Source: Sphingopyxis sp. LC81 (GTDB lineage: Bacteria; Pseudomonadota; Alphaproteobacteria; Sphingomonadales; Sphingomonadaceae). Taken from it: a stretch of DNA of 64,000 nucleotides. Below are positions 37,295 to 46,292 of this stretch, piece after piece. The translations under genes were made by a program, and so were the position numbers. Numbering within the stretch: the first letter of the stretch is position 1; each line of letters starts with the position of its first letter. The notes under the pieces were generated by a model that had not been told where the DNA came from, did not search any database, and saw nothing but the letters and a program-made list of their open reading frames with translations. The stretch lies in assembly GCF_000756375.1 (NCBI RefSeq), contig NZ_JNFD01000032.1, positions 21,328-85,327 of the forward strand. Direction: 5' to 3'.

Positions 37295-40200
37295 TTATCT
37301 CTCCCCTGATTTCCCGTATCCACCGCCGCCGGGCGTTTCGATCACGAAGGCGTCGCCTGCGGCGAGGTCTGCGCTGCCCGTCGCGGCCAGCATCTCGATC
37401 CGGCCGTCGGCGCGTTCGACCCAGTTGCGCCCCGGTGCGGCGTCGGCACCGCCCGCGAGGCCCGAGGGCGCGATCTGTCGGCGGTTGGCAAGGATGTTCG
37501 CCGCCATCGGCTCGCGGAAGCGGATGCGGCGGGTGGCGCCGTCGCCGCCGTGCCATTGGCCCGCACCGCCCGAGCCTTTGCGGATCGAAAATTCCTCGAC
37601 GATCACGGGGAAGCGCGTTTCCATGACCTCGGGGTCGGTCATCCGGCTGTTGGTCATATGCGTCTGGATAACGCTGGTGCCGTCGAAGCCGGGGCCCGCG
37701 CCCGAGCCGCCCGCGATCGTCTCGTAATATTGGTGCGCTTCATTGCCGAAGGTGAAGTTGTTCATCGTCCCCTGCGCGGGGGCCATCGCGCCGAAGGCGG
37801 CGAACAGCGCGTCGGTGATGACCTGGCTCGTCTCGACATTGCCCGCGACGACCGCGGCGGGATAGGTTGGGGACAGCATCGAATTGTCGGGAACGATCAG
37901 CGTGACAGGGGCAAGGCAGCCCTCGTTCATCGGGATCGGATCGTCGAGCATCGTGCGCAGGACATAGAGGACCGCGGCGCGGACGACCGGCATCGGCGCG
38001 TTGAAATTGTCAGGGAGCGTCGCCGACGAACCAGTGAAGTCGATGGTGACGTGGCGCGCCGCGCGGTCGACTTTGACCGCGACAGCAACCTCGGCGCCAT
38101 TGTCCATCGCATAGCGGAAGGCGCCGTCGTCGAGGCGCGCGACAAGCTGGCGGACGGCCGCCTCGGCCTGCGCTTGCCCATGCGCCATATAGGCGGCGAC
38201 GGTGGTGGCGCCGTGCGCGGCGGAGAGGTCGGCGAGCGCGCTCGCCCCGCGCTGGCAGGCGGCGACTTGCGCCTTCAGATCGGCGATGTTGAGCGCGGGG
38301 TTGCGTGCGGGCCAAGGGCTGTCGACAAGGTGCGACGCGACGGCCGCGTCGCGGAAATGGCCGTCGTCGACGATCAGCATATTGTCGAAGAGAATGCCTT
38401 CGTCCTCGATGCTTTTGCTGTCGGGAGGCATCGAGCCGGGGGCGATGCCGCCGAGGTCGGCGTGGTGGCCGCGCGCGGCCACGAAGAAGCTTGGTTCGTC
38501 GCCTTCCACGAACACCGGCATGATGACGGTGATGTCGGGGAGGTGGGTGCCGCCGTCGTAGGGGGCGTTGAGGGCGTAGGCGTCGCCGCGCCTGATGCCG
38601 CGGCCATCGTGTGTGCGCTGGCGCAGGATGGTGCGGACGCTCTCGCCCATCGAGCCGAGATGCACGGGCATATGCGGTGCGTTTGCGACGAGGCGGCCGT
38701 CGCCGTCGAAGATCGCGCAGGAGAAATCGAGCCGCTCGCGGATGTTGATCGACGAGGCACTGTGCTGGAGCGCGCCGCCCATTTCCTCGGCGATCGCCAT
38801 GAACAGGCTGTTGAAGATTTCGAGGCGGATCGGGTCGGGGGTGGTCAGGCCGTCGCGCGAGACGATTTGTATTCCGGTCGCTCGCGTACGGGCGAGGAGC
38901 AATGTGCCTTCGCTTTGGACCTCGCCGCGCCAGCCGGGCTCGACGATCGTCGTCGAAAGCGCATCGATGATGATCGCGGGGCCGACGATGGTGCGGCCGG
39001 GGGCGAGGGCGCCGCGCTGGTGGAGCGGGACCCGATGCTCGGCGCCCGCGAGCCATGCGGTGACGATTTCGGGTTCGGTTTCGGTGGTCGGCGCGGGCAA
39101 GGACAGGGCCGCGGGCGCGTCGCCCGCCTCGGTCAGTTCGACGCGGATGCGGTCGACGACGAGGTTGGCGTGCGGGGCGTAACCGAAGCGCTGGCGGAAC
39201 GCGGCGGCGAAGGCTTGTGCCATGTCGGCGGGCGGGCCGAGCGGGAGTTCGATCGCGTTGTCGCTGTCGGCGAGGCGGACGAAGAGCAGGGTTTCGCGCG
39301 TCGTCGCGGCATCGGGGGCGAGATCGGTGCGGGCTTGATCCGACAGCTCGATTTCGGTCGCGGCGAGCGTTGCGGCGCAATCCTCGTCGAGTATGAGCGC
39401 GAGCGTGCGCTCGCGGATCGCCGATGGTTTGGCGAGGCCCATGCCAAAGGCCGAGAGCACCCCCGCGAGCGGATGGAGCAATATCTCGTCGACGCCGAGC
39501 GCGTCGGCGACGAGGCAGACATGTTGCCCCGCAGCGCCGCCGAAACCGACGAGGCTGTAGCCTTGCGTCACGTCGTGGCCGCGCGCGATGGTGATGCGCT
39601 TGATCGCGTTCGCCATTTGCTGGACCGCGATGGCGAGCAGACCTTCGGCGAGGGCTTCGGGGGTAATGCCTCCGACCTCGGCGGCCATCGCGGCGAATTT
39701 CTCCACCACGACATCGCGGTCGAGCGGCTGGTCGCCGTTCGGGCCGAAGAGTTTGGGGAAATGGTCGGGCTGGATTTTGCCGAGCAGGAGGTTGCAGTCG
39801 GTGACGGTGAGCGGCCCGCCACGGCCATAGGCGGCGGGACCGGGGTTCGCGCCCGCGCTTTCGGGGCCGACAAGCAGGCGCGCGCCGTCCCAGCGGCAGA
39901 TCGAACCGCCGCCTGCCGCCACCGTATGGATGCGCAGCATCGGCGCGCGGATGCGCGTGCCCGCGACGATCGTCTCGTTATCGCGCTCGAGGCGGCCGGC
40001 GTAGTGGCTGACGTCGGTCGAGGTGCCGCCCATGTCGAAGCCGATGAGGCGGGTTTTGCCCAAGGGCGCGGCGCTGCCGACCATGCCGACGATGCCGCCC
40101 GCGGGACCCGAGAGGATCGCGTCGCGGCCGTGGAAGGCCGATGCGGCGGCGAGGCCGCCCGAGCTTTTCATGAACTGCGGGTCGACGCCCTCTCCGAGCT

Positions 40201-40885
40201 GCGCGACGAATTGCCGGACATAATGGTGGAGGACGGGCGAGAGATAGGCGTCGGCGAGCGTCGTGTCGCCGCGGCCGATCAGCTTGATCAGCGCGCTGAC
40301 GTCGTGGCTCGTCGAGATCTGGGTGAAGCCGAGCTCGCGGGCGATGTTGGCGAGCCGCTGTTCGTGCGCGGGGTAGCGGTAGCCGTGCATCAGCACGATC
40401 GCGATGCTGGTGAGGCCCCGCTCGCGCGCGGCTTGCAGCGCGGCGCGGACCTGCTCCTCGTCGAGCGGGGTCAGAACCCCGCCGCCGGGACCGACGCGTT
40501 CGCTGATTTCGGCGACCGCGGCGTGGGGCGGAGCGATGCGGTCGAGCCGTCGCGCGAAGAGGTCGGGGCGGTCCTGATAACCGATCGTCAGCGCGTCGCC
40601 GAAGCCGCGCGTGATCGCGAGCAAGGTCGGTTCGCCCTTGCGTTCGAGGAGCGCGTTGGTCGCGACCGTGCTGCCCATGCGGATCGCGAGCGGCGGGAGC
40701 GCGCCCGCGCCCGCGCCGGTCAGGTCGCGGATCGCATTGACCGCGGCGTCGCCGGGGCGTGCGGGGTCTTCGGAAAGATATTTGGTGGTGACGACGGCGC
40801 CGTCGGGGCCGCGCGCGACGACATCGGTGAATGTGCCGCCGCGGTCGATCCATATCTGCCAGCGGTCGTCAGTCGTTTGGGGCAT
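37295..40885 (-). CDS. 5-oxoprolinase (fused HyuA-HyuB type, ATP-hydrolysing)
   Basis: A 1196-residue enzyme with the HyuA half first (WIDRGGTFTDVVA, RMGSTVATNALLERKGE, DMGGTSTDVS) and the HyuB half from about residue 690 (FNSLFMAIAEEMG, HLGSMGESVRTIL, HGGDGATRRIRFREP). The fused order and length are those of 5-oxoprolinase, which opens 5-oxo-L-proline to glutamate with ATP; N-methylhydantoinases and acetone carboxylases are relatives. The ATG at 40885 directly precedes the catalytic-domain start and overlaps the kinase gene's 3' end by 17 bases. The neighbours encode a likely transporter and regulator. Confidence 0.92.
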   Translation of the reverse strand: MPQTTDDRWQIWIDRGGTFTDVVARGPDGAVVTTKYLSEDPARPGDAAVNAIRDLTGAGAGALPPLAIRMGSTVATNALLERKGEPTLLAITRGFGDALTIGYQDRPDLFARRLDRIAPPHAAVAEISERVGPGGGVLTPLDEEQVRAALQAARERGLTSIAIVLMHGYRYPAHEQRLANIARELGFTQISTSHDVSALIKLIGRGDTTLADAYLSPVLHHYVRQFVAQLGEGVDPQFMKSSGGLAAASAFHGRDAILSGPAGGIVGMVGSAAPLGKTRLIGFDMGGTSTDVSHYAGRLERDNETIVAGTRIRAPMLRIHTVAAGGGSICRWDGARLLVGPESAGANPGPAAYGRGGPLTVTDCNLLLGKIQPDHFPKLFGPNGDQPLDRDVVVEKFAAMAAEVGGITPEALAEGLLAIAVQQMANAIKRITIARGHDVTQGYSLVGFGGAAGQHVCLVADALGVDEILLHPLAGVLSAFGMGLAKPSAIRERTLALILDEDCAATLAATEIELSDQARTDLAPDAATTRETLLFVRLADSDNAIELPLGPPADMAQAFAAAFRQRFGYAPHANLVVDRIRVELTEAGDAPAALSLPAPTTETEPEIVTAWLAGAEHRVPLHQRGALAPGRTIVGPAIIIDALSTTIVEPGWRGEVQSEGTLLLARTRATGIQIVSRDGLTTPDPIRLEIFNSLFMAIAEEMGGALQHSASSINIRERLDFSCAIFDGDGRLVANAPHMPVHLGSMGESVRTILRQRTHDGRGIRRGDAYALNAPYDGGTHLPDITVIMPVFVEGDEPSFFVAARGHHADLGGIAPGSMPPDSKSIEDEGILFDNMLIVDDGHFRDAAVASHLVDSPWPARNPALNIADLKAQVAACQRGASALADLSAAHGATTVAAYMAHGQAQAEAAVRQLVARLDDGAFRYAMDNGAEVAVAVKVDRAARHVTIDFTGSSATLPDNFNAPMPVVRAAVLYVLRTMLDDPIPMNEGCLAPVTLIVPDNSMLSPTYPAAVVAGNVETSQVITDALFAAFGAMAPAQGTMNNFTFGNEAHQYYETIAGGSGAGPGFDGTSVIQTHMTNSRMTDPEVMETRFPVIVEEFSIRKGSGGAGQWHGGDGATRRIRFREPMAANILANRRQIAPSGLAGGADAAPGRNWVERADGRIEMLAATGSADLAAGDAFVIETPGGGGYGKSGER

Positions 40886-42488
40886 TGTCCGGCCAGCGAA
40901 TGACGATGGCGAGGCTGTTGTCAACCGCCGTGCGCTGCCAGCGGCCCTTGAGCTGGCGTTCGATCAGCGTGCGGATGAACTGGGTGCCGAAGCTTTCGCA
41001 GTCGATGTGCGGGGTTTCGGGAAGGTTGCTTTCGACCCAGTCGAGCTGGATGTCGCCCCCGTCGCGGTGCCAGCTGACCGCAAGGTTACCCTTGCCCGCC
41101 AGCGCACCATATTTGATGCTGTTGGTGACGAATTCGTGGACTGCGAGCGACAGCGCCTGTGCGCCCTCGTCGTCGAGGCGGACGTCGGGGCCGGTGATCG
41201 CGGCGAGCTGTTCGGGCGAGCGACCGGCGAGTTCGAGCTCGCGGTGGACGATCCGCCCCAGATCGACGCTGTCGACCGCGCCGGTGACGAGCATCTGCTT
41301 GGCGTCCGAGAGCGCGCGCATGCGCCCGTCGAACTTCGTCTCGAAATCCGCAAGGCTTTCGGATTCGCGCAGCGTAATGCGCGCGAGCGCACCGATGCGG
41401 GCGAAGGCGTTTTTCATCCGGTGCGCCATCTCGCCGATCATCAATTCGCGATCTTCGGCATGGCGCGCCCTTTGCGCGGCGAGCGCCTGAAACGCGTTGA
41501 TGCGGCGGCGCTGGACGCGGTGAAGCTGGGTGGCGAGCAGCGCGAGCGCGACACCGAAGATGAAGATACCGAGCGGGCGGCCCAGCCGCTCGAGGAAGCG
41601 GCCGTAGGAGATATGCATCGTCCATTGCCGGTCGGCGATACGCAGCACCTGCTCCTGCGCGTCCCAGCCCATCTTGCCGTGGCGGAAAACGACCGGTGCC
41701 GCGGGACCGGCGCCGGCGCGGATCTCGAGCCCGTCGATTTTGCCTAGCTGCGACCCGAGCACCGCCTTCATCATGTCGTTAATGCGAAAGGGGGCATAGA
41801 CGAACGCCTCGACCGGCCGGGTGCCGGGCGCCGTCGCCGCATTGCCTATCACCCCGGGGTCCGACCCGCGGGTGTAGACGGGGAGGTAGATGAGAAAGCC
41901 CTGCTGCTTGACCTTTGCAGCGCGTTCCTGCGCGAGCTGGACGATGCCGCTCGCGGCCGGACGCCCGGTCTGCCAGGCACGCCGCATCGCCGCGCGCCGC
42001 ACGGGTTCGCTGTACATGTCGAAGCCCAGCGCGACGTGGCGGCGCGGCGTATAGGGTTCGATGAGGACGACGGGAAAGCCGACGGGCTGGTCGGTCTCGC
42101 CCCACACCTTGATATCCCTGCCGTAATTTTCGTGCAGCCGCGTCTCGATCGCGGCCGGCGTGCCCGCACGCATTGCGGCGGCGATGCCGATACCCTCCAT
42201 CCCCGGGGCATGGACCTGCGGCTGGAGCGCGCCGAGATAGGCGCGGATACCGGGGCCGCTGGCGGCGGCGTCGGACTGGTAGAGCGCGCGGACGCCTTCG
42301 AGGATCGCGACATGGTCGCGCAGCCGCATGTTGAACTGCGCCGCGACGCGTTCGGCCTGATCGGCTTCTTCGGCCTGATTATAGAGGAAGCTGGCACTGG
42401 CCGCGACGATGGTCGCAAGCAGGATAACCAGCCCGACGAAGCGGACCAGCAGCGCCAACAGCCGATCTGCCCAGGTTGAAGGGCGCAT
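40869..42488 (-). CDS. CHASE-domain sensor histidine kinase (HWE/HisKA_2 type)
   Basis: A 539-residue membrane sensor kinase. Membrane helices lie at about 14-34 and 305-322. Between them is a CHASE domain (LEGVRALYQSDAA, GFPVVLIEPYTPRRHVALGFDMY) that faces the periplasm. The cytoplasmic part has an H-box with phospho-acceptor His356 (GEMAHRMKNAF) of the HWE/HisKA_2 type and an ATPase domain (VHEFVTNSIKYGA). Such kinases feed general stress or light responses in alphaproteobacteria. The ATG follows AGGAT. No response regulator is adjacent. Confidence 0.92.
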   Translation of the reverse strand: MRPSTWADRLLALLVRFVGLVILLATIVAASASFLYNQAEEADQAERVAAQFNMRLRDHVAILEGVRALYQSDAAASGPGIRAYLGALQPQVHAPGMEGIGIAAAMRAGTPAAIETRLHENYGRDIKVWGETDQPVGFPVVLIEPYTPRRHVALGFDMYSEPVRRAAMRRAWQTGRPAASGIVQLAQERAAKVKQQGFLIYLPVYTRGSDPGVIGNAATAPGTRPVEAFVYAPFRINDMMKAVLGSQLGKIDGLEIRAGAGPAAPVVFRHGKMGWDAQEQVLRIADRQWTMHISYGRFLERLGRPLGIFIFGVALALLATQLHRVQRRRINAFQALAAQRARHAEDRELMIGEMAHRMKNAFARIGALARITLRESESLADFETKFDGRMRALSDAKQMLVTGAVDSVDLGRIVHRELELAGRSPEQLAAITGPDVRLDDEGAQALSLAVHEFVTNSIKYGALAGKGNLAVSWHRDGGDIQLDWVESNLPETPHIDCESFGTQFIRTLIERQLKGRWQRTAVDNSLAIVIRWPDNAPND

Positions 42489-42659
42489 CAATTTATCCTG
42501 CCTGAATGGCTGCCGTAGCAGCGCCCCCCTCCATGCTCAGATGTTTCACGCGAAAGGGCTGATAGCAAGTAAATTTCGCGCCGGTCCGGCCCTGTCGCTG
42601 GCCGGTTGCAAGGGAAAACCCATTGCCTATGATGCGGCATACAGAATGGGAGAAGCGCG

Positions 42660-43310
42660 ATGATCATTTACGGGTCGGTGGTGTCGCCGTTCGTGCGCAA
42701 ATTGCTGGCATATCTCGGCGAAAAGGCGATCGATTTCGAGCTGAAGGGCGTCGGGATCGGCGATCCCGATCCCGGGTTTCGCGCCGCCTCGCCGCTTGGC
42801 AAGATGCCCGCGATGGACGATGACGGCTTCCTGCTCGCCGATTCGAGCGCGATCATCCAATATGTCGAGGCGAAGCACCCCGAACCCGCGCTGATCCCCG
42901 CCGATCCGCAGGAGCGCGGCCGGGTGATCTGGTGGGAGGAGTTTGGCGATACGGTGTTTGCCGCATGCAGCGGCAAGATGTTCTTCAACCGCATCGTCGC
43001 ACCGAAATTCCTCGGGCGCGAAGGCGATCTGGCGGCCGCGGCGCAGGCGGAGGGCGAGGAATTGCCCAAGCTGCTCGCCTACCTCGAAAGCGCGATCCCG
43101 GCGTCGGGGTTTCTCGTCGGCGACCGGCTGACACTGGCCGACCTCGCGGTGGCATCGCCGCTGATGAACTTCCGTCACTGCGGTTCGTGTATCGATCCGG
43201 CGATGCACCCGAAGATTGCGGCGTGGAGCGAGGCGATCCTGTCGCGGCCGAGCATGGCGACGTGGATTGCGAAGGAAGAAAAGCTGATGGCGCGGGTACT
43301 GGCTGCCTAG
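42660..43310 (+). CDS. Glutathione S-transferase family protein
   Basis: A 216-residue two-domain GST. The thioredoxin-like half starts MIIYGSVVSPFVRKLLAYL with the Ser/Tyr region of the active site, then SPLGKMPAMDDDGFLLADSSAIIQYV with the cis-Pro and the Glu/Asp-Ser that hold glutathione (given as separate motifs). The helical half has LTLADLAVASPLMNF. It is divergent from the histidine kinase and overlaps the PilZ gene's 3' end by 4 bases. Substrate not predictable. Confidence 0.92.
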   Translation: MIIYGSVVSPFVRKLLAYLGEKAIDFELKGVGIGDPDPGFRAASPLGKMPAMDDDGFLLADSSAIIQYVEAKHPEPALIPADPQERGRVIWWEEFGDTVFAACSGKMFFNRIVAPKFLGREGDLAAAAQAEGEELPKLLAYLESAIPASGFLVGDRLTLADLAVASPLMNFRHCGSCIDPAMHPKIAAWSEAILSRPSMATWIAKEEKLMARVLAA

Positions 43311-43822
43311 AATTCGACGATGATCCGGACCTTTTCGGCGCTGATGCCGGCGGCGAGCGCGATCTGTTCGCGGCTGCGGTCGATCAGGTCCAGCAACGTC
43401 CCGGGTTCCTCGGGTGCTTCGTCGATCACCGGTGCCGCCTGATCTTCGTCGACCTCAGGCGCCGGGTCGATGACGTCCGTCAGTTCGGGGGCCGGGCCGA
43501 TGGCGCTCTTGAGTTCGACGGCGCTCAGCGTTGCAGGCGATACCGGACCTTCGAACTGGCATCCGAACAGCCGTCCGCTCGCCCAGATGACGACTGCCGT
43601 TATGTCGCCGGCGTGCGGAAGCTCGATCTCGATCCGGTCGCCGGCCGTCAGTTTGATGTCGCTTTCGAGCAGCAGGCCCGTTCCGGAGATATTGTGGATC
43701 TGGACTTCGAGGCCCGTGCCGTCATGCCGTAAACCCGAGGCGAGAAGGCTGAGTTTTCGGCGCGCGTCGAAACGTTTTTCGGCGCCGGGCGCCGATGGAA
43801 GAAAATGTCCGAAAATAGGCAT
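43307..43822 (-). CDS. PilZ domain protein
   Basis: A 171-residue protein with a PilZ domain at about 16-95 (EKRFDARRKLSL, then HNISGTGLLLES, close to the D/NxSxxG c-di-GMP site). The first c-di-GMP motif, normally RxxxR, appears as RFDARR. The C-terminal 70 residues are acidic and Pro-rich, ending in a helical segment. It could sense the c-di-GMP made by cyclases such as the one at 32145. Single gene, convergent with the GST. Confidence 0.88.
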   Translation of the reverse strand: MPIFGHFLPSAPGAEKRFDARRKLSLLASGLRHDGTGLEVQIHNISGTGLLLESDIKLTAGDRIEIELPHAGDITAVVIWASGRLFGCQFEGPVSPATLSAVELKSAIGPAPELTDVIDPAPEVDEDQAAPVIDEAPEEPGTLLDLIDRSREQIALAAGISAEKVRIIVEF

Positions 43823-43913
43823 ATGCGGGTGTTGGGGGCCGCTGGTTAAAAGAAGGTTAGCGAGTGCGCCGAAAGATGGCGCGCCGGCACAAAAAATGCG
43901 CGGGTGTCGGCCG

Positions 43914-45530
43914 CTAACCCTCGCCGTTCGCGAGGCGGGTCAATTCGACCATTCGCCCGATCCCGATTGCATCCAGAAAGACCGCGTCGTGGCTCACGAC
44001 GAGCAGCGCGCCGTCATAGGCGGCGAGACCAGTTTCGACGGCTGTTAGCGACTCGATGTCGAGATGATTGCCCGGCTCGTCGAGGATCAAGAGCTGTGGC
44101 GGCTGCGGCGCGCCGAGGACGCAGGCGAGCCCGGCGCGGAGCATCTGGCCGCCGCTGAGTGTACCGACGATGCGGTCGGCGGCGTCGGCGCGGAAGCGGA
44201 AGCGTGCGAGCGCTGCGCGGCACTGGTTGTTCGTCGTCCCGGGATTGAGTGCGAGAAAATTGCCGGCGATTGACAGCGCGGGGTCGAGCAGGCTGACGCG
44301 TTGGTCGAAGAGCGCGAAGGGGACGCCGACGCGGACCTGCCCCGACCAGGGGGCGAGCGTGCCGGCAACCAGCGCGAGCAGCGTCGACTTGCCCGAACCA
44401 TTGGGGCCGGTGATTGCGACGCGCTCTGGGCCGGTGATGGTCAGCGATAGGTCCCGGATGACCGGCTGGCCTTCGGTATGGCCAGCCGTGATCTGGTCAA
44501 GCGTGAGCACGGTCCGCGACGTGGGCAGGCCGGTTGATGGCAGGCCGACTGATAGCGGATCGACGATCTCGATTTTGGCGCGCACCGATGACAGCTGTTC
44601 CTCGGCGTCGCTGCGTTGGCGCTCGGCGAGACGGCTTCCCGCGGCGCGCGTTTCTTCGGCACGGCGTTTCATCGCGCCGAGGAGGATTTTCGGCATGCCG
44701 CCGCGCGCTGCTTGGCGGTTCCCGCGCGAGTCGCGGCGGTCCTGCCGTTCGGTTGCAGCCTGTGCCTGGCGCTGCGCCGCATCGATGCGCTTTTCGGTGC
44801 CCGCGAACTCGGCCTCGATCGCCGCCTGCTCGATAGCTTTGCGTTCGCGATAGGCGCTCCAGCCGCCGCCATAGCGCGCCGCTCCGAGGCCGGTCAGTTC
44901 GACGATCGCGTCCATTTCCTCGAGCAGTTCGCGGTCGTGGCTAACGACGATCGCGCCGCCGCGCCAGCGCGCGAGCAGATCGCGTACGGCTTCGCGGCCC
45001 GCGCGGTCGAGATTGTTCGTCGGCTCGTCGAGGAGCAGGAAATCGGGCGCGGCGAACATCGCCCCGGCGAGCGCGGCGCGGGTGCGCTGGCCGCCCGATA
45101 GCTGCGCGAGCGGAGTATCAGCTGGAAGCGGCAGGGCGACGCCCGCGAGCGCCTCGTCGATCCGTGCTTCGAGCGTCCAGTCGGCGTCGCCGATCTCCTC
45201 GACGCTCGCCTCGCCCGCTTCGGCCTTGCGGAGCAGGGCGAGGGCGCCCCGCGCGCCGAACAGGTCGGCGATGCTTTCGTGTGCGGCGACCTGCACGGTC
45301 TGGCGCAGCATCGCGATGGTGCCGTCGATCGCGATGCTGCCCGACGCGGGCGCGAGTTCGCCGGTCAGCAGGCGCAGCAGCGTCGATTTGCCGACGCCGT
45401 TGCGCCCGACGATGCCGGTGCGTTCGGACTGGAAATTGAAGTCGAGGCCCGAAAGGACGGCGCGGCCGTCAGGCGTGGACCAACTGAGATTGGAGATCGT
45501 AATGGACGGAGAGAGAGGGGGCATGAACAT
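43914..45530 (-). CDS. ABC-F family ATP-binding protein
   Basis: A 538-residue soluble protein with two tandem ABC ATPase domains and no membrane part. Walker A motifs GRNGVGKST and GPNGSGKST, signatures LSGGQ (both halves) and Walker B segments LLLDEPTNNLD and LILDEPGNHLD are clear. The linker is charged. ABC-F proteins act on the ribosome (EttA/Uup-like) or protect it from antibiotics; the subgroup cannot be told here. The ATG at 45530 has AGGAAAG upstream; ATGs at 45548 and 45524 are in frame. Confidence 0.92.
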   Translation of the reverse strand: MFMPPLSPSITISNLSWSTPDGRAVLSGLDFNFQSERTGIVGRNGVGKSTLLRLLTGELAPASGSIAIDGTIAMLRQTVQVAAHESIADLFGARGALALLRKAEAGEASVEEIGDADWTLEARIDEALAGVALPLPADTPLAQLSGGQRTRAALAGAMFAAPDFLLLDEPTNNLDRAGREAVRDLLARWRGGAIVVSHDRELLEEMDAIVELTGLGAARYGGGWSAYRERKAIEQAAIEAEFAGTEKRIDAAQRQAQAATERQDRRDSRGNRQAARGGMPKILLGAMKRRAEETRAAGSRLAERQRSDAEEQLSSVRAKIEIVDPLSVGLPSTGLPTSRTVLTLDQITAGHTEGQPVIRDLSLTITGPERVAITGPNGSGKSTLLALVAGTLAPWSGQVRVGVPFALFDQRVSLLDPALSIAGNFLALNPGTTNNQCRAALARFRFRADAADRIVGTLSGGQMLRAGLACVLGAPQPPQLLILDEPGNHLDIESLTAVETGLAAYDGALLVVSHDAVFLDAIGIGRMVELTRLANGEG

Positions 45531-45715
45531 GAACTTTCCTGGCGGCAAGGCGGGGCTGCGTTGCGGTCAGGTTGCGGTCCATGGCGAAAATCTCCGGTTG
45601 ATTGAGTGGTATATGTAAGGGCTGCGGTTGCGGCATGCAACCGGAGTCGGCCGGGAGGTTGGTCTGACGGTGGTTTGAAAACGACCGGTTGCAGCCGTTT
45701 GGCGTCTCATCATTT

Positions 45716-45784
45716 CGTCATTCCCGCGAAAGCGGGAACCCAGCAGCGACGCCGGACTGGGTTCCCGCTTGCGCGGGAATGGCG
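45716..45784. repeat. REP-like palindrome upstream of the ABC-F gene
   Basis: A 69-base palindrome with arms of the type CGTCATTCCCGCGAAAGCGG and GGGTTCCCGCTTGCGCGGGA. The same family occurs at 54825-54903 and 56904-56981. It lies in the 387-base non-coding stretch between the ABC-F and BlaI genes. Apart from this and the BlaI operators I see nothing else in that stretch. Confidence 0.85.
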
Positions 45785-45871
45785 AAGGTGGAGGATGGCC
45801 GTCTCCTACTCCAAGCAGCCCGCTATCCGGTCCTCGTGTGTTAGCCGAATAAAACCCCTTGCCAAGCATGC

Positions 45872-45901
45872 GCTACAAATGTAGCACGCTACAAATGTAG
45901 C
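45872..45901 (+). promoter_or_regulatory. Two tandem BlaI-type operators
   Basis: Two identical dyads GCTACAAATGTAGC (45872-45885 and 45888-45901) are spaced 16 bases start to start. Each has 6-base arms (GCTACA/TGTAGC) around AA. The TACA...TGTA core is the recognised shape of BlaI/MecI-class operators. They end 16 bases before the BlaI start and cover the expected promoter (a TTGCCA box lies at 45859), so autorepression of the whole operon is likely. Confidence 0.85.
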
Positions 45902-45917
45902 GCATGAGGTGAGTCGT

Positions 45918-46292
45918 ATGTTGTCCAGCCTGCCCCCGCGAGAACGCGAGATCGTCGATATTCTCTATGAGCGCGGTGCGTCTACCGTCACCGAAATCGG
46001 CGAGGCGCTGGCCGACGAATTGTCGGGTTCGGCGATTCGGGCGATGCTGAAGCGGCTGGAGACAAAGGGCTTTGTCGCGCGCGAACAGTCCGAGCGCGGT
46101 TTCGTCTATGCGCCGAGCGTGTCGGACAAGACCGCGCGCAAGTCGGCGCTGAGCCAAGTCGTGCGTGTCTTCTTCAACGGATCGGCGACGAGCGCCGCCG
46201 CGGCGCTCCTCGGCATGCAGGACGAGATGAGCAATAGCGAACTCGACGAGCTTGAACAGATGATCGCCAAAGCGCGCGAAGGGAGAGGGTGA
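45918..46292 (+). CDS. BlaI/MecI/CopY family transcriptional repressor
   Basis: A 124-residue winged-helix repressor: REREIVDILYERGASTVTEIG, SGSAIRAMLKRLETKGFV and GFVYAPSVS match the BlaI DNA-binding domain, and the C-terminal helices would dimerise and carry the site cut by the partner peptidase. The ATG at 45918 has AGGTG 6 bases upstream; a GTG three codons earlier is possible. Its stop overlaps the start of the M56 peptidase gene, the usual blaI-blaR1 arrangement. Confidence 0.94.
   Translation: MLSSLPPREREIVDILYERGASTVTEIGEALADELSGSAIRAMLKRLETKGFVAREQSERGFVYAPSVSDKTARKSALSQVVRVFFNGSATSAAAALLGMQDEMSNSELDELEQMIAKAREGRG

Noticed and set aside
37550..40903. 1117-codon open frame on the plus strand
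   Set aside because: It is antisense to the 5-oxoprolinase, has no recognisable motifs and is rich in Arg, Asp, Gly and Ala, as expected for a mirror frame of GC-rich codons.
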